Shown here in pieces: positions 1 to 8,394 of a stretch of DNA of 54,204 bases. The notes beneath the pieces were generated by a model. That model was not told the DNA's origin. It searched no databases and was given only the letters and a program-made list of their open reading frames with translations. Every line of letters starts with the position of its first letter. The first letter of the stretch is position 1. The stretch is from Pseudomonadota bacterium (GTDB taxonomy: Bacteria; Pseudomonadota; Gammaproteobacteria; Burkholderiales; JAKAFK01). The position numbers and the translations under genes were made by a program. The stretch is from positions 1 through 54,204 of the forward strand of contig JAKAFK010000016.1 in assembly GCA_021817985.1 (NCBI GenBank), written 5' to 3'.

Positions 1-168
1 TTGACCTTTGTCCATCCCGTGTTGCCCGACTTCCTCGATCGCGTCGCCATCACCGGGTTACGGGTCGGAAGCGGCACCGCCGACATCGTGCTCGAGCGCC
101 ACGCACAGCATGTCGGCATCCATGTCCTCCGGAAGGATCCCGGCATCGAAGTGTCCATGATCGTCTAG
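1..168 (+). CDS. C-terminal end of a glycogen-debranching-like glycosidase (partial)
   Basis: Only the last 55 codons of this gene lie in the window; the frame is open from base 1 and ends at TAG 166-168. The tail contains a stretch reading ITGLRVGSGTADIVLERH followed by a short beta-rich ending. This is the layout seen at the C-terminus of bacterial amylo-alpha-1,6-glucosidase (MGH1-like) proteins, where an L-x-VG-x-A-x-(V/I)-D-L segment precedes a final strand. If that is right, the full protein would trim alpha-glucan branches. The match rests on a short stretch, so the family call is tentative. It converges on the MFS gene, whose stop lies 13 bases away. Confidence 0.4.
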   Translation: MTFVHPVLPDFLDRVAITGLRVGSGTADIVLERHAQHVGIHVLRKDPGIEVSMIV

Positions 169-181
169 TCCCGGAAACATT

Positions 182-1396
182 TCAGCGCGGCCGGGTCTCC
201 GGCATCACGGCGCCGACCAGGATGAGCGCCGCAAGTCCCGAGATCGCCAGCAACGCAAAGGCCGACGGATCCCCGAGCCGGTCGGCCACTTCTCCCGCCA
301 CGGCCGTACTGAGGGTCGCCCCCAGCCCCATGGCCAGGCCGATGACGCCCAGAGACACGTTGTAATGGCCCGAGCCCGCTGCGAGATCGGCGGTCACGAG
401 CGGGATCATGGTGCCCAGGCAGGCCGCCGCAAGGCCGTCGAGCGCCTGGATCGCCACGATCCAGTCGGAGTGAGCGGCAAAGGCCAGCAGGATGCCGCGC
501 AAAGGCAGCGCGCCGAAGCCGAGCAACAAAACAGGGCGGCGACCGCGCGATTCCGCCAAGCGGCCCAGCGCGGGCGAGATGACTGCGGCGACCGCCTGCG
601 GCAAAAGAATGCCGGCCGCGATCAGGAGATCGGCATCGCGGCCGCTGCTTTTGGCCAGCCCCGTCCCCGCCAGCGGAAGCATGGCGCTGTCCCCCAAGGT
701 GAAGAGGGCGATGGCCAGCGCAAAGACGAAGAAACGCCGATCCAGCAAGATCGCCAGAATGCGGTTGGCATGCGTCCTGGCACTGGCATCCGGGTCCACA
801 CGGCTCCATGCGCCGGGACGCTCGACCTGAAGCACGGGCAGCACGGTGACGAGGGCGGGAACGGTCAACGACGCCGTAAGAAAGAATACCGACCGTTCGG
901 ATACGAAATACCCGGCCGCGCCCATCAAGGCGGCCCCCATCGCGTTCCCCATCGCTGCGAAGCGCGTATTGCGTCCCAGCCGCAAGCCCAGTACCGAACG
1001 TCCCGCCAGGCCCAGGCTGATGGCCGCGACGGCCGGCCCAAGCGTGCAGCTCGAAAAGCCGTGCAGCAACTCCGCGACGTAGACAAAGATGGGGCTTGGC
1101 GCGATCGCCAGCAGCAGCGCGCTGACGCCGAAGGCCAGGAGGCTCGCGAACCCCACGCTACTCTTGCTGGGGGCGAGATCCACCAAGGCGCCGGCCGGAA
1201 TCTGGCTCACCATTGACGTCATGGTGCCGACGCTCAATGCAAATCCAATCGCCGCCTGCGTCCAGTGCCGGGTCGCCAGATAGATGGCGATGAAAGGACC
1301 AAAGCCCGTCTGAATGTTGGCCACAAACAGATTGAGCGCGTCCAGGCCGCGTTGCGCCAGGCGCTGGGACTCGAGCTCACTCTCGGTGCCTTTCAT
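182..1396 (-). CDS. Major facilitator superfamily transporter
   Basis: This 404-residue protein is almost entirely hydrophobic and has about twelve predicted membrane segments, the normal size of an MFS permease. The loop between helices 2 and 3 carries a shortened MFS-type segment (residues about 70-80, ALVDLAPSKSSVG), and the second half has the matching loop LGRLAESRGRRPVL near residue 280, a good fit to the G-x3-D-R-x-G-R-R/K signature. The ATG at 1396 lies inside the end of the upstream PRC-barrel gene (20-base overlap), so the two are probably translationally coupled in an operon with the ABC transporter. The substrate cannot be read from sequence; a drug or small-metabolite exporter is plausible. 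Confidence 0.85.
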   Translation of the reverse strand: MKGTESELESQRLAQRGLDALNLFVANIQTGFGPFIAIYLATRHWTQAAIGFALSVGTMTSMVSQIPAGALVDLAPSKSSVGFASLLAFGVSALLLAIAPSPIFVYVAELLHGFSSCTLGPAVAAISLGLAGRSVLGLRLGRNTRFAAMGNAMGAALMGAAGYFVSERSVFFLTASLTVPALVTVLPVLQVERPGAWSRVDPDASARTHANRILAILLDRRFFVFALAIALFTLGDSAMLPLAGTGLAKSSGRDADLLIAAGILLPQAVAAVISPALGRLAESRGRRPVLLLGFGALPLRGILLAFAAHSDWIVAIQALDGLAAACLGTMIPLVTADLAAGSGHYNVSLGVIGLAMGLGATLSTAVAGEVADRLGDPSAFALLAISGLAALILVGAVMPETRPR

Positions 1397-1790
1397 GCGC
1401 CGGCCCGACGATTTCGATGGGCTTTCCGTTCTTCGGCTTGTATTGGGGAGCGGCCTGAATGTCGACCCGCCGCAGCCGAAGCAGCAAGGGTGCGCCGCGA
1501 CGGCCTCGCCAACGGCTCAATAGCCGCCAGTCGATGGCGATCCTGCGGGTCCCTACCCCAAGGTAGCCGCCGAAGTCGATCACGGCCGCCCGGGGACGGC
1601 CCAGGGCGTCGACCAGGACGTCGACAACCGGCCCCATCACTTTCCCGTTCATTCCTTCGACCTTGCGGCCGAGGACGCCCTGGACCTGTCCCGGTGGCAG
1701 GGGCTCGAGCGACACATCGCGCCGGTTCCCGGCACCCGCGGCGGACGCCGCGGCCATCAGAAGACAGATGAGCAGCAGCGCTTGTCTCAT
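1377..1790 (-). CDS. Exported PRC-barrel domain protein
   Basis: The 137-residue product starts with a clear signal peptide (MRQALLLICLLMAAASAAGAG). A PRC-barrel-like segment follows at about residues 38-90 (GVLGRKVEGMNGKVMG ... AAVIDFGGYLGVGTRRIAIDW), with the conserved pattern of a G-x3-G-x-(V/I) turn, a run of V-D-V-L-V-D type strands and an I-D-F-G strand. PRC-barrel proteins bind RNA, protein or cofactors in many contexts, so the domain does not give a function. The start overlaps the stop of the ABC transporter by four bases (ATGA), and the end overlaps the MFS gene by 20 bases. A role in the envelope alongside these two transporters is inferred. Confidence 0.7.
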   Translation of the reverse strand: MRQALLLICLLMAAASAAGAGNRRDVSLEPLPPGQVQGVLGRKVEGMNGKVMGPVVDVLVDALGRPRAAVIDFGGYLGVGTRRIAIDWRLLSRWRGRRGAPLLLRLRRVDIQAAPQYKPKNGKPIEIVGPAHERHRE

Positions 1791-3556
1791 GGCGTCCTCG
1801 CGCCGCCGAACTGGCGCTCATACATGCGACTGTAAATGCCCTTGCGTCTCAGCAGTTCGCTCAACGCCCCTTCTTCGACGATACGGCCGCGCTCAAGGAC
1901 GACGATGTGTTCGAATGCGTTGAGCGTAGACAGGCGGTGCGCGATGGCAACCACCGTTCGCCCCTTGAAGAGACGGGCGAGCGCCTCCTGAATCGCCTCT
2001 TCCGACTCGCTGTCGAGCTCGGAGGTGGCCTCGTCGAGCAGGATGATCGGCGCATCTTTGAGGAAGGCCCGCACGATCGCGAGCCGCTGCCGCTGCCCCC
2101 CTGAGAGTTTCATCCCGCGATCGCCCACCACCGTGTCGAAGCCATGCGGCAATCGGCTGATGAACTCCGTGCAATGCGCCGCTTCCGCTGCGGCGTAGAC
2201 CTCGTCGTCGGTGGCGTCCGACCGGCCATAGCGCAGATTTTCCAATATCGTACGGTTGAACAGGGAGATATCCTGCTCGACCACTGCCACAGCGCGGCGC
2301 AGGCTCGCCTGGGTCACTCGAGAGATGTCTTGGCCGTCGATTTGTATCCGCCCGCGGTCCGGGTCATAGTACCGCTGAAGCAGCGCAAACAGCGTCGACT
2401 TGCCGGCACCCGACGGGCCAACCAAGCCCACCTTGCTCCCCGCCTCGATATGCAAGGTGATATCCCACAGCACCTGCTGGCCGTTGGGATAGCTGAAGCG
2501 AACATCCTCGATGGATATGGCACCGCCTCGAACGACAAGGGGCAGCGCATCGGGCGCATCCTCCATTTCGTGGGGCAGTCCCAGAACTTGAATCGCCTCG
2601 CCCAGCTTGGCGACATGCTGGACCAACTCCACCAGCGCCATCGCCAAGTCCCGGGATGCGTGGAGCACGGTAAATCCGAGGGTGGTCGCCAGAACGACGT
2701 CGCCCGTCGTGATGCGCCGCTCCTGCCACAGGATGACCGACCAGATCAAGACGCACGCAGTCACCGCGAAGACCGAAACGGCGTGCAGGAGCCTGATCCG
2801 TTCCAGGAATCGCAGGCTGGCACGCTGCGCGGTCATCTCGAACTCGATTTTATGTGACAGCCGCGCCTGCTCCCGCCGTTCAGCGCCGAACGCTCGCACG
2901 ACGGCGATATTGCTGACGATATCGGCCAGGTCGCCGGCGACAGCCGCCGCCTGGCCGGCAAAACGTTCATGCAGGCGATGGCCGCTGGCGGCAAGCCAGC
3001 CAATGAGCATGCCGAGCGCAGCCACGACGGCAACCAGAATGGCCGTCAGCCGCCAGCTGATGAGGCTCAGCACGGCAATGCTGCTCAGCACGGCAAGCGC
3101 CGGGGGCAGCGCGTTAAAAGCCGTCAGGTTCTCGATGATCCAGGTTGCCGACGCCGCGGTCGTGATGCGACCAGCGAGCGCCCCCGGCAACTGCTCGGTG
3201 AAGTATTGGGTACCGTGCCCGGACAGGTGGCGGAATAATTCCCGCTGAATATCGCCTCCCACCGCCATGAACGCCTGAGTCGCCCCCCATCCGGCCAAGC
3301 GCCATGCCAAATTGTCGCTTCCGACCAGCACAAGCAGAAGCGCCACGGCTTGCCACAAAATCCGGTCGGTGGGGTGCCCACCGAGGACGTCGACGAGATT
3401 CTTGACCGCGTATTGGGCGCCGATGGCAGAACCCACCGCCGCGACCAGGCCGACAAGTACGACGAGGTGTCCGCCCGGGCGCTCCCGCACGTGGTGCAAT
3501 AGAAAGCGCACAGGGCCATGAGCCCTGAAATACGGTAGCGCGATGGCCTCATCCAT
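1787..3556 (-). CDS. ABC exporter, fused membrane and ATPase domains
   Basis: This 589-residue half-transporter has an N-terminal six-helix exporter domain (about residues 20-310) and a C-terminal ATPase. The ATPase shows Walker A GPSGAGKST, Q-loop VVEQDISLF, signature LSGGQRQRLAIVRA, Walker B IILLDEATSELD and the switch histidine in AIAHRLST, so it should be active. It belongs to the MsbA/lipid-A and multidrug exporter class and would act as a homodimer in the inner membrane. I chose ATG 3556 because a GAGAG site lies upstream; a TTG two codons earlier is also in frame. It heads an operon with the PRC-barrel and MFS genes. The substrate is unknown; it is too far from lipid A genes to call it MsbA. 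Confidence 0.88.
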   Translation of the reverse strand: MDEAIALPYFRAHGPVRFLLHHVRERPGGHLVVLVGLVAAVGSAIGAQYAVKNLVDVLGGHPTDRILWQAVALLLVLVGSDNLAWRLAGWGATQAFMAVGGDIQRELFRHLSGHGTQYFTEQLPGALAGRITTAASATWIIENLTAFNALPPALAVLSSIAVLSLISWRLTAILVAVVAALGMLIGWLAASGHRLHERFAGQAAAVAGDLADIVSNIAVVRAFGAERREQARLSHKIEFEMTAQRASLRFLERIRLLHAVSVFAVTACVLIWSVILWQERRITTGDVVLATTLGFTVLHASRDLAMALVELVQHVAKLGEAIQVLGLPHEMEDAPDALPLVVRGGAISIEDVRFSYPNGQQVLWDITLHIEAGSKVGLVGPSGAGKSTLFALLQRYYDPDRGRIQIDGQDISRVTQASLRRAVAVVEQDISLFNRTILENLRYGRSDATDDEVYAAAEAAHCTEFISRLPHGFDTVVGDRGMKLSGGQRQRLAIVRAFLKDAPIILLDEATSELDSESEEAIQEALARLFKGRTVVAIAHRLSTLNAFEHIVVLERGRIVEEGALSELLRRKGIYSRMYERQFGGARTP

Positions 3557-4225
3557 GGTCAACAGCTCTCATGCGAGGGGCCAGGTCGTCGGTCGGGGAG
3601 CGATCCGTCGGCCCGCATTTGGCCACAAACCCCGGAATGGGGGGCGACAAGAGGGATGCGCCTAGAATGGCGAGCGCTCCCGCCCGTAGGCAAGGCCGCC
3701 AGCCAGGAACAGAGCAAACGGAGTTTCAGAGACTGGCGATGCCGTCGCGCGGACGCACCGGAAAGCCCCGCCTGCCGCTCTGAGTATAGGATGGGACAGC
3801 AACTGTGCGCTGCCCTTATTGCGCGCAGCGCCGCGCACAACAGGATGATGGGGCGGACACCGACCCTTTGCACCGCCTGGCATGCTGCGATACGCCATGC
3901 GCGAACGAGGGCTTACGCCCGGCGGGATTCCATGAGGCCGAGGGCCCAAGTCGACCTTGTGTGCCGCTGCGGCGGATTCCCCCAGCGTATCGGCGCCCGC
4001 GCCGGATCAAGACGGGCAAGCCTGCCCTGGCTTCCGGCAAGGGCGGATGTTCCGCCCGACACCACAACCCAGAGCCAGCAGCGCCGAACCGGCGCGGGCC
4101 AATCGATGCCGCGCTATCGAGCCATGAGGCCAGCGAGGGCGTGGCCTCGCTCACGCCTCGAGGCGTTCAACACTTGAATCCCCGCAGGCAAGAGCGCGTT
4201 GCCGCCTAGCAACGCGTTGCTCGCC
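3557..4225. other. Intergenic stretch without a recognisable gene
   Basis: About 670 bases lie between the ABC exporter and the ammonium transporter. Open frames exist on both strands, but they have arginine-, proline- and serine-rich translations without any family pattern, as expected from GC-rich non-coding DNA. The only structure noted is a short hairpin at 4195-4216. A promoter for the ABC exporter operon should lie near 3560-3650 but no convincing hexamers were seen. Confidence 0.5.
4195..4216. terminator. Perfect 8-bp hairpin downstream of amt
   Basis: CGCGTTGC (4195-4202) and GCAACGCG (4209-4216) form a perfect 8-bp stem with a six-base loop. It lies 10 bases beyond the stop codon of the ammonium transporter in its direction of transcription. 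No T-run follows, so it may stabilise the 3' end rather than act as a classical intrinsic terminator. Confidence 0.4.
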
Positions 4226-5428
4226 TCACCACGCGGTTTCGTTCTCGGGGGTAGCCGAGATCTTGTGGATGGAAAGATCCGCGCCGTTGAACTCCTCTTC
4301 GGCGCCCAGGCGGATGCCGACGGTCAGCTTGAGTGTCCCATAGACCACGAACCCGCCGATGAAGGCGATGGTAATACCCAGGAGCGTCCCGAGAAGCTGG
4401 GAGACGAAGCTTACGCCACCCATGCCCCCAAGGGCCTTGAGGCCGAAGATCCCTGCAGCGAGGCCGCCCCAGGTGCCGCATAGGCCGTGCAGAGGCCAAA
4501 CCCCGAGGACGTCGTCAATCTTCCAGCGGTTCTGGGTCCAGGTGAAAAGATAGACGAACAAGATTCCGGCGATGAACCCGGTCACCAATGCCCCCACAGG
4601 ATGCATGATGTCGGATCCTGCGCACACCGCGACGAGGCCCGCCAAAGGCCCGTTGTGCACGAATCCCGGGTCGTTCTTGCCCGCCCATAGCGCGGCCAAG
4701 GTTCCGCCCACCATGGCCATGAGCGAGTTGACGGCGACCAGACCGCTGATGCTGTCTATTTTCTGCGCAGACATCACGTTAAAGCCGAACCAGCCCACGC
4801 TGAGAATCCACGCCCCCAGCGCGAGGAACGGGATGCTTGACGGCGGATGCGCGGCGATCGCCCCGTCCCGCTTGTACCGTCCGCGCCGAGGCCCCAACAG
4901 CAGCACGGCAGGCAGCGCGATCCATCCGCCGACGGCATGGACCACCACCGAACCGGCGAAGTCATGAAACTTGGCGCCAAACGTCGCCTGCAGGAAGGCC
5001 TGGATACCGAAATGATTGTTCCAGGCGATACCTTCGAAGAAGGGATAGACGAATCCGACCAGAACGAAGGTCGCGACGAGCTGTGGCCGAAACTTGGCGC
5101 GCTCCGCAATACCGCCCGAGATAATGGCAGGAACCGCCGCGGCGAAAGTCAGCAGAAAGAAAAACCTGACGAGCGCATAGCCCCCCATTTGCGCGAGCGC
5201 GTCGGCGCCGGTCAGGAAATTCACGCCATAGGCGATGCCGTAGCCAATAAAAAAATAGGCAATCGTCGAAACGGAAAAATCCGACAGAATCTTGACCAAG
5301 GCATTGACCTGATTCTTGCGGCGGACCGTGCCCAACTCCAGGAAGGCAAAGCCCGCGTGCATGGCCAAGACCAGGATCGCGCCCAGCAGAATGAATAGGA
5401 CATCGCTACTTGTTTCAAGATTTCCCAT
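4226..5428 (-). CDS. amtB: Ammonium transporter (Amt/Rh family)
   Basis: This 400-residue protein has the length and eleven-helix profile of AmtB. The twin pore histidines are present: H164 in VVVHAVGGW and H314 in PLHGLCGTWGG. The usual W-N-N-H, D-F-A-G-S and G-W-F-G-F-N motifs are also seen. AmtB trimers let ammonia through the inner membrane when nitrogen is scarce. I place the start at ATG 5428, which has GGGAGG just upstream; the frame runs open a little further to a TTG. No glnK gene is adjacent, which is unusual because amtB usually pairs with glnK. Upstream lie a sigma-54 promoter and two NtrC boxes, so control by nitrogen limitation is well supported. Confidence 0.95.
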   Translation of the reverse strand: MGNLETSSDVLFILLGAILVLAMHAGFAFLELGTVRRKNQVNALVKILSDFSVSTIAYFFIGYGIAYGVNFLTGADALAQMGGYALVRFFFLLTFAAAVPAIISGGIAERAKFRPQLVATFVLVGFVYPFFEGIAWNNHFGIQAFLQATFGAKFHDFAGSVVVHAVGGWIALPAVLLLGPRRGRYKRDGAIAAHPPSSIPFLALGAWILSVGWFGFNVMSAQKIDSISGLVAVNSLMAMVGGTLAALWAGKNDPGFVHNGPLAGLVAVCAGSDIMHPVGALVTGFIAGILFVYLFTWTQNRWKIDDVLGVWPLHGLCGTWGGLAAGIFGLKALGGMGGVSFVSQLLGTLLGITIAFIGGFVVYGTLKLTVGIRLGAEEEFNGADLSIHKISATPENETAW

Positions 5429-5462
5429 ATGGCTCCCTCCCGGCAAACAAGCAGTCTACCCT

Positions 5463-5478
5463 AGCAAATATCGAACCA
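5463..5478 (-). promoter_or_regulatory. Sigma-54 (-24/-12) promoter of amtB
   Basis: On the minus strand the sequence reads TGGttCGatatTTGCT, matching the sigma-54 consensus TGGCACRNNNNTTGCW at the invariant GG (5476-5477) and GC (5464-5465) with the right spacing. Transcription would start near 5452, about 25 bases before the amtB start codon. Confidence 0.85.
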
Positions 5479-5532
5479 TATCATTAATGCATTGTTTCTA
5501 AATCATCTCTATAATTCCAAGCGTCTCTTTTC

Positions 5533-5547
5533 GCACCTTTTTGGTGC
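5533..5547. promoter_or_regulatory. NtrC binding site 1 (amtB-proximal)
   Basis: GCACCTTTTTGGTGC is a palindrome with GCACC / GGTGC half sites, as in NtrC enhancer boxes (GCACYnnnnnGGTGC). Its centre is about 88 bases upstream of the predicted sigma-54 start. Confidence 0.8.
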
Positions 5548-5562
5548 ATCATCGAAAAACGC

Positions 5563-5577
5563 GCACCCGCATGGTGC
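5563..5577. promoter_or_regulatory. NtrC binding site 2 (amtB-distal)
   Basis: GCACCCGCATGGTGC repeats the same half sites. Its centre is exactly 30 bases from that of site 1, close to three helical turns, so two NtrC dimers would sit on the same face of the DNA, as at other NtrC enhancers. Confidence 0.8.
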
Positions 5578-5960
5578 ATGACCGGGCCATGGGGAAGACT
5601 CGGCGCGCAGCGTATTGGGGATCAGGGACGACCGTCATGGCGCCCGCCGTGGATGGTTTGACAGCGTTGCCGGTTGGGAAACGGGTGCGGCGCATGATCG
5701 GGGCAAGCTAAGGGCTCGGCCACGGTTCATCGGACGAGCGGCTATCCGATGCCTCGAAGGCGATGCCTTGGGCGGCTCCGATGCATGCACTTGAAATGGT
5801 GAGGACGCGGGTACCTGCGGTGGCCATGCCGGTGCCTATGGCAGAACCGACTGCTTCCAAATCCGCGGAGGGACGCGATCGAGAAAGGGCGAAAACCTGA
5901 GGCGTGTGAGGGAAATGCCCAGGGCTGCAAGCGTGCTGCCCCATCCTTGCGTTTTCCAGA
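5578..5960. other. Intergenic stretch between the NtrC boxes and tRNA-Leu
   Basis: No gene is recognised here. A minus-strand frame running to 5708 encodes a weakly hydrophobic stretch (residues like SAIGTGMATAGTRVL), but it has no ribosome site, and its upstream part passes through the tRNA. Confidence 0.4.
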
Positions 5961-6045
5961 TGGTGCGGATAGTGAGACTCGAACTCACACGGCTTGCGCC
6001 ACTGCCCCCTCAAGACAGCGTGTCTACCAGTTCCACCATATCCGC
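5961..6045 (-). tRNA. tRNA-Leu (anticodon GAG)
   Basis: On the minus strand an 85-base cloverleaf runs from acceptor GCGGATA (ending at 6045) to the paired TATCCGC, discriminator A and encoded CCA (5961-5963). The anticodon arm is CTGTC-TTGAGGG-GGCAG, giving anticodon GAG. The long variable arm expected for a type II tRNA is present (TGGCGCAAGCCG), followed by the T arm with GTTCGAGTC. Confidence 0.95.
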
Positions 6046-6195
6046 ATAACCGAACCGGGAAGGCGCATCGACCAACTGCCCCCCCGGCAAGGAGTGGAAT
6101 TGTTTCACAAGTGGGCCCGCAAGGTCAATGCATCGACATGCATCGACGCGGACATCGGGGAACAAGGGCGAAGCGAGGTCCGCCCCCGCGGCCGT

Positions 6196-7842
6196 TCAGC
6201 CAAAGGTGAACGCATACGCCTCCACGCCCGGTGATTGCGCCCGAATCTCCAGCAGACTGTTCTTCGAGGTCTTCTGGTCGATGAGCTCATACAGGTTGTC
6301 GCGCGTGACGACCACGGTGCCGCCCGGCGCGCCGGCGCCCGCATTGGCCCCGACCGGCTTGCCGTTCAGCAGAAGCGTAACGCGCACCGGCTTGCCCGTC
6401 GCCGTACCGAGCACGAGGAACACTTTCCGGGCATAGAAATTAAGGCGGATCGCAGCGCCACGCCCGTTGGCGACGATCTTCTGCCGCTCCACCGTCCATT
6501 TCCCGTGCAGCGCCCATTCGTCGACCGGCAGGAAGCCTGGGAAATGGTACATCCCAGGCGCATCAGTCCTGACGCGTTCCTCCCCCCCGAAGCGCTCGGC
6601 GCGCGCATACCCCAGATAAGTTTCCGGCGTCTGCCCGAGTGCGTAGGACGGCCGCGGCGCGCGGGGCGTGGGCGCCACGCCCTTGAGCCCCAGCAGATAC
6701 CGGATGTTGTGCTCCGTCACGTTGTAGTCGCCTTCGCCGAAATGGGTATACACCACCTCGCCGTTGCGGTTGATGAGATAATGCGCAGGCCAATACTCGT
6801 TCTGGTAATTCAGCCAGGTCGCCAGATTGCTGTCCAGGGCGACCGGATAATGAATGCCATACTGGACGAGTGCGGCTTTCACGTTGTTGATATTCTTCTC
6901 GAATTCAAACTCTGGCGAATGAACGCCGATGATGACCAGTCCGTCGCGCCGGTACTCCTTATCCCATCGCGTGAGGTAGGGCAAGGTTCGCACGCAGTTG
7001 ATGCACGAATAGGTCCAGAAGTCGACGAGCACCACCTTGCCGCGCAGCTGCTGCAAGGTGAGCGGAGGAGAGTTGAGCCAAGCCGTGATGCCGACGAGTG
7101 CCGGTGCCGGATACGGATGGGCCAGCCCGTCTTCCAGACCGGTATTCGTGTGGCTGGCGGCCGGCAACACGTGCGACACGAAGAAGGACTGCGCCTGTGC
7201 CCCCGCGCCAATGAAGGCTGCCGACAATAAAATCACCACCCCGAATGCCCTGCGCACCCCTTCCGCATGCCGCGTGAAGAATCCCAGCTTGCTCATGACC
7301 TTTCTCCCGAACAACGCAATGATGAGCATGGGGACCCCCGCGCCGAGCGCGAAGGCCACCACGACGAAATAGCCGGCCAGATCCGTCTGCTGCCGGATGA
7401 TCTGGACAAGCACGGCGGCCAATATCGGCCCCGCGCACGGTGTCCAGACGAGGCCGATGAGCGATCCGATCAGAAGGCCGCTCGCGAACCCTCGCCCCCG
7501 GGTTGAGGCCAGTTCGTTGCCGAGGGTGGCAGCGCTCTGCGTCAGCGCCCCGAAGATGTTGGAAAGCCGCCGGGACAGCAAGATCAGACCGAACAGCGCC
7601 AAAAGGACGATCGACACATCTTTCACGAGATCCAAATCAAGATGGAGCAGCAGGACAAGCTGGCGTGCGGCCAGCGCCAGCGCACTGAAGCCGAGCACGA
7701 AGCCCGTGATGATCCCGTAAGGACGCCACCGGCCCCCATCGACCGATGCGCCCAGCACGAGCGGCAGGACCGGCAGGATACAGGGCGATGCAATCAGCGC
7801 AACGCCTTCAACGAACGAAAGCCCCACATCAATGGCGTTCAA
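6196..7842 (-). CDS. DipZ-like CcdA / thioredoxin fusion
   Basis: The protein joins three parts. Residues about 5-240 form a CcdA/DsbD-like membrane domain with the cysteine motif SPCILPVLPL in helix 1 and a second one in WTPCAGP. Residues about 250-400 are a TlpA-type thioredoxin fold with the redox motif SCINC inside FWTYSCINCVRTLPY. The last ~150 residues are a beta-rich periplasmic domain like that of mycobacterial DipZ. It should carry reducing power from the cytoplasm across the inner membrane to a periplasmic substrate. I chose TTG 7842 because GGGAGG sits seven bases upstream and the CcdA domain begins right after; the frame is open up to 7938. It stands alone, so the target protein is unknown. 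Confidence 0.85.
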   Translation of the reverse strand: MNAIDVGLSFVEGVALIASPCILPVLPLVLGASVDGGRWRPYGIITGFVLGFSALALAARQLVLLLHLDLDLVKDVSIVLLALFGLILLSRRLSNIFGALTQSAATLGNELASTRGRGFASGLLIGSLIGLVWTPCAGPILAAVLVQIIRQQTDLAGYFVVVAFALGAGVPMLIIALFGRKVMSKLGFFTRHAEGVRRAFGVVILLSAAFIGAGAQAQSFFVSHVLPAASHTNTGLEDGLAHPYPAPALVGITAWLNSPPLTLQQLRGKVVLVDFWTYSCINCVRTLPYLTRWDKEYRRDGLVIIGVHSPEFEFEKNINNVKAALVQYGIHYPVALDSNLATWLNYQNEYWPAHYLINRNGEVVYTHFGEGDYNVTEHNIRYLLGLKGVAPTPRAPRPSYALGQTPETYLGYARAERFGGEERVRTDAPGMYHFPGFLPVDEWALHGKWTVERQKIVANGRGAAIRLNFYARKVFLVLGTATGKPVRVTLLLNGKPVGANAGAGAPGGTVVVTRDNLYELIDQKTSKNSLLEIRAQSPGVEAYAFTFG

Positions 7843-8394
7843 TGGTGTTCCTCCCGAGTCGATGTGCGCCCCCCTCCGGGCAGCAGGAGCCCAACTTTTG
7901 TGCGATCGCGCATCCAGCGCCAACGCCCCAACCCACACCTGCGCAATTTCCGCTCATTCTCAACTCACCTATGTCAAAGATCATCATGTCGTTATGGCTC
8001 CCACGCCATTCCCGCGCATCCGTCTCTCGAATGCCGCCACCGATCGACTGGCCCACGTCATGCGCATCACCTGGCGCAGGCTGTCCGTGTTGCGTTCCGG
8101 ACAGGAGGAACGCCCATGCCATGGGACAAAGTCAGCCCTTGCGCGAAAGCACGCATGAAGCGTTCGCCTTGTTTGCCGGTGCACCCGGGCCACCCGGACC
8201 CCATGCCGCCCGCGCCATCCCAGCACGCTTCATGCATGGGCGGATGCCGACGGCGACGTCATCGCCGTTCATCATCGCATCCGGCGGGACAGGCCCCCGG
8301 CCGCTCCGACGATCATTCCCTCCGTGACGCAAAAAATCTGCGCAAGGCCTGGCAAGCGCACGCAGGGAGGGTGACCGACGGGCTTCCGCAGGAC
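7843..8394. other. Intergenic stretch between the DipZ-like and HD-GYP genes
   Basis: About 550 bases without a convincing gene. The part near 7960-8000 is less GC-rich than its surroundings and probably holds the promoter of the DipZ-like gene, but I could not define its hexamers. Open frames on both strands have shadow-like composition. Confidence 0.4.

Noticed and set aside
3559-3873. Possible small minus-strand gene upstream of the ABC exporter
   Set aside because: The translation (R-, S-, P-rich) resembles no family, no ribosome site precedes it, and competing frames of equal quality exist on the other strand.
5708-6013. Possible 100-residue minus-strand protein
   Set aside because: Its upstream part is the tRNA-Leu gene itself, and no ribosome site supports an internal start.
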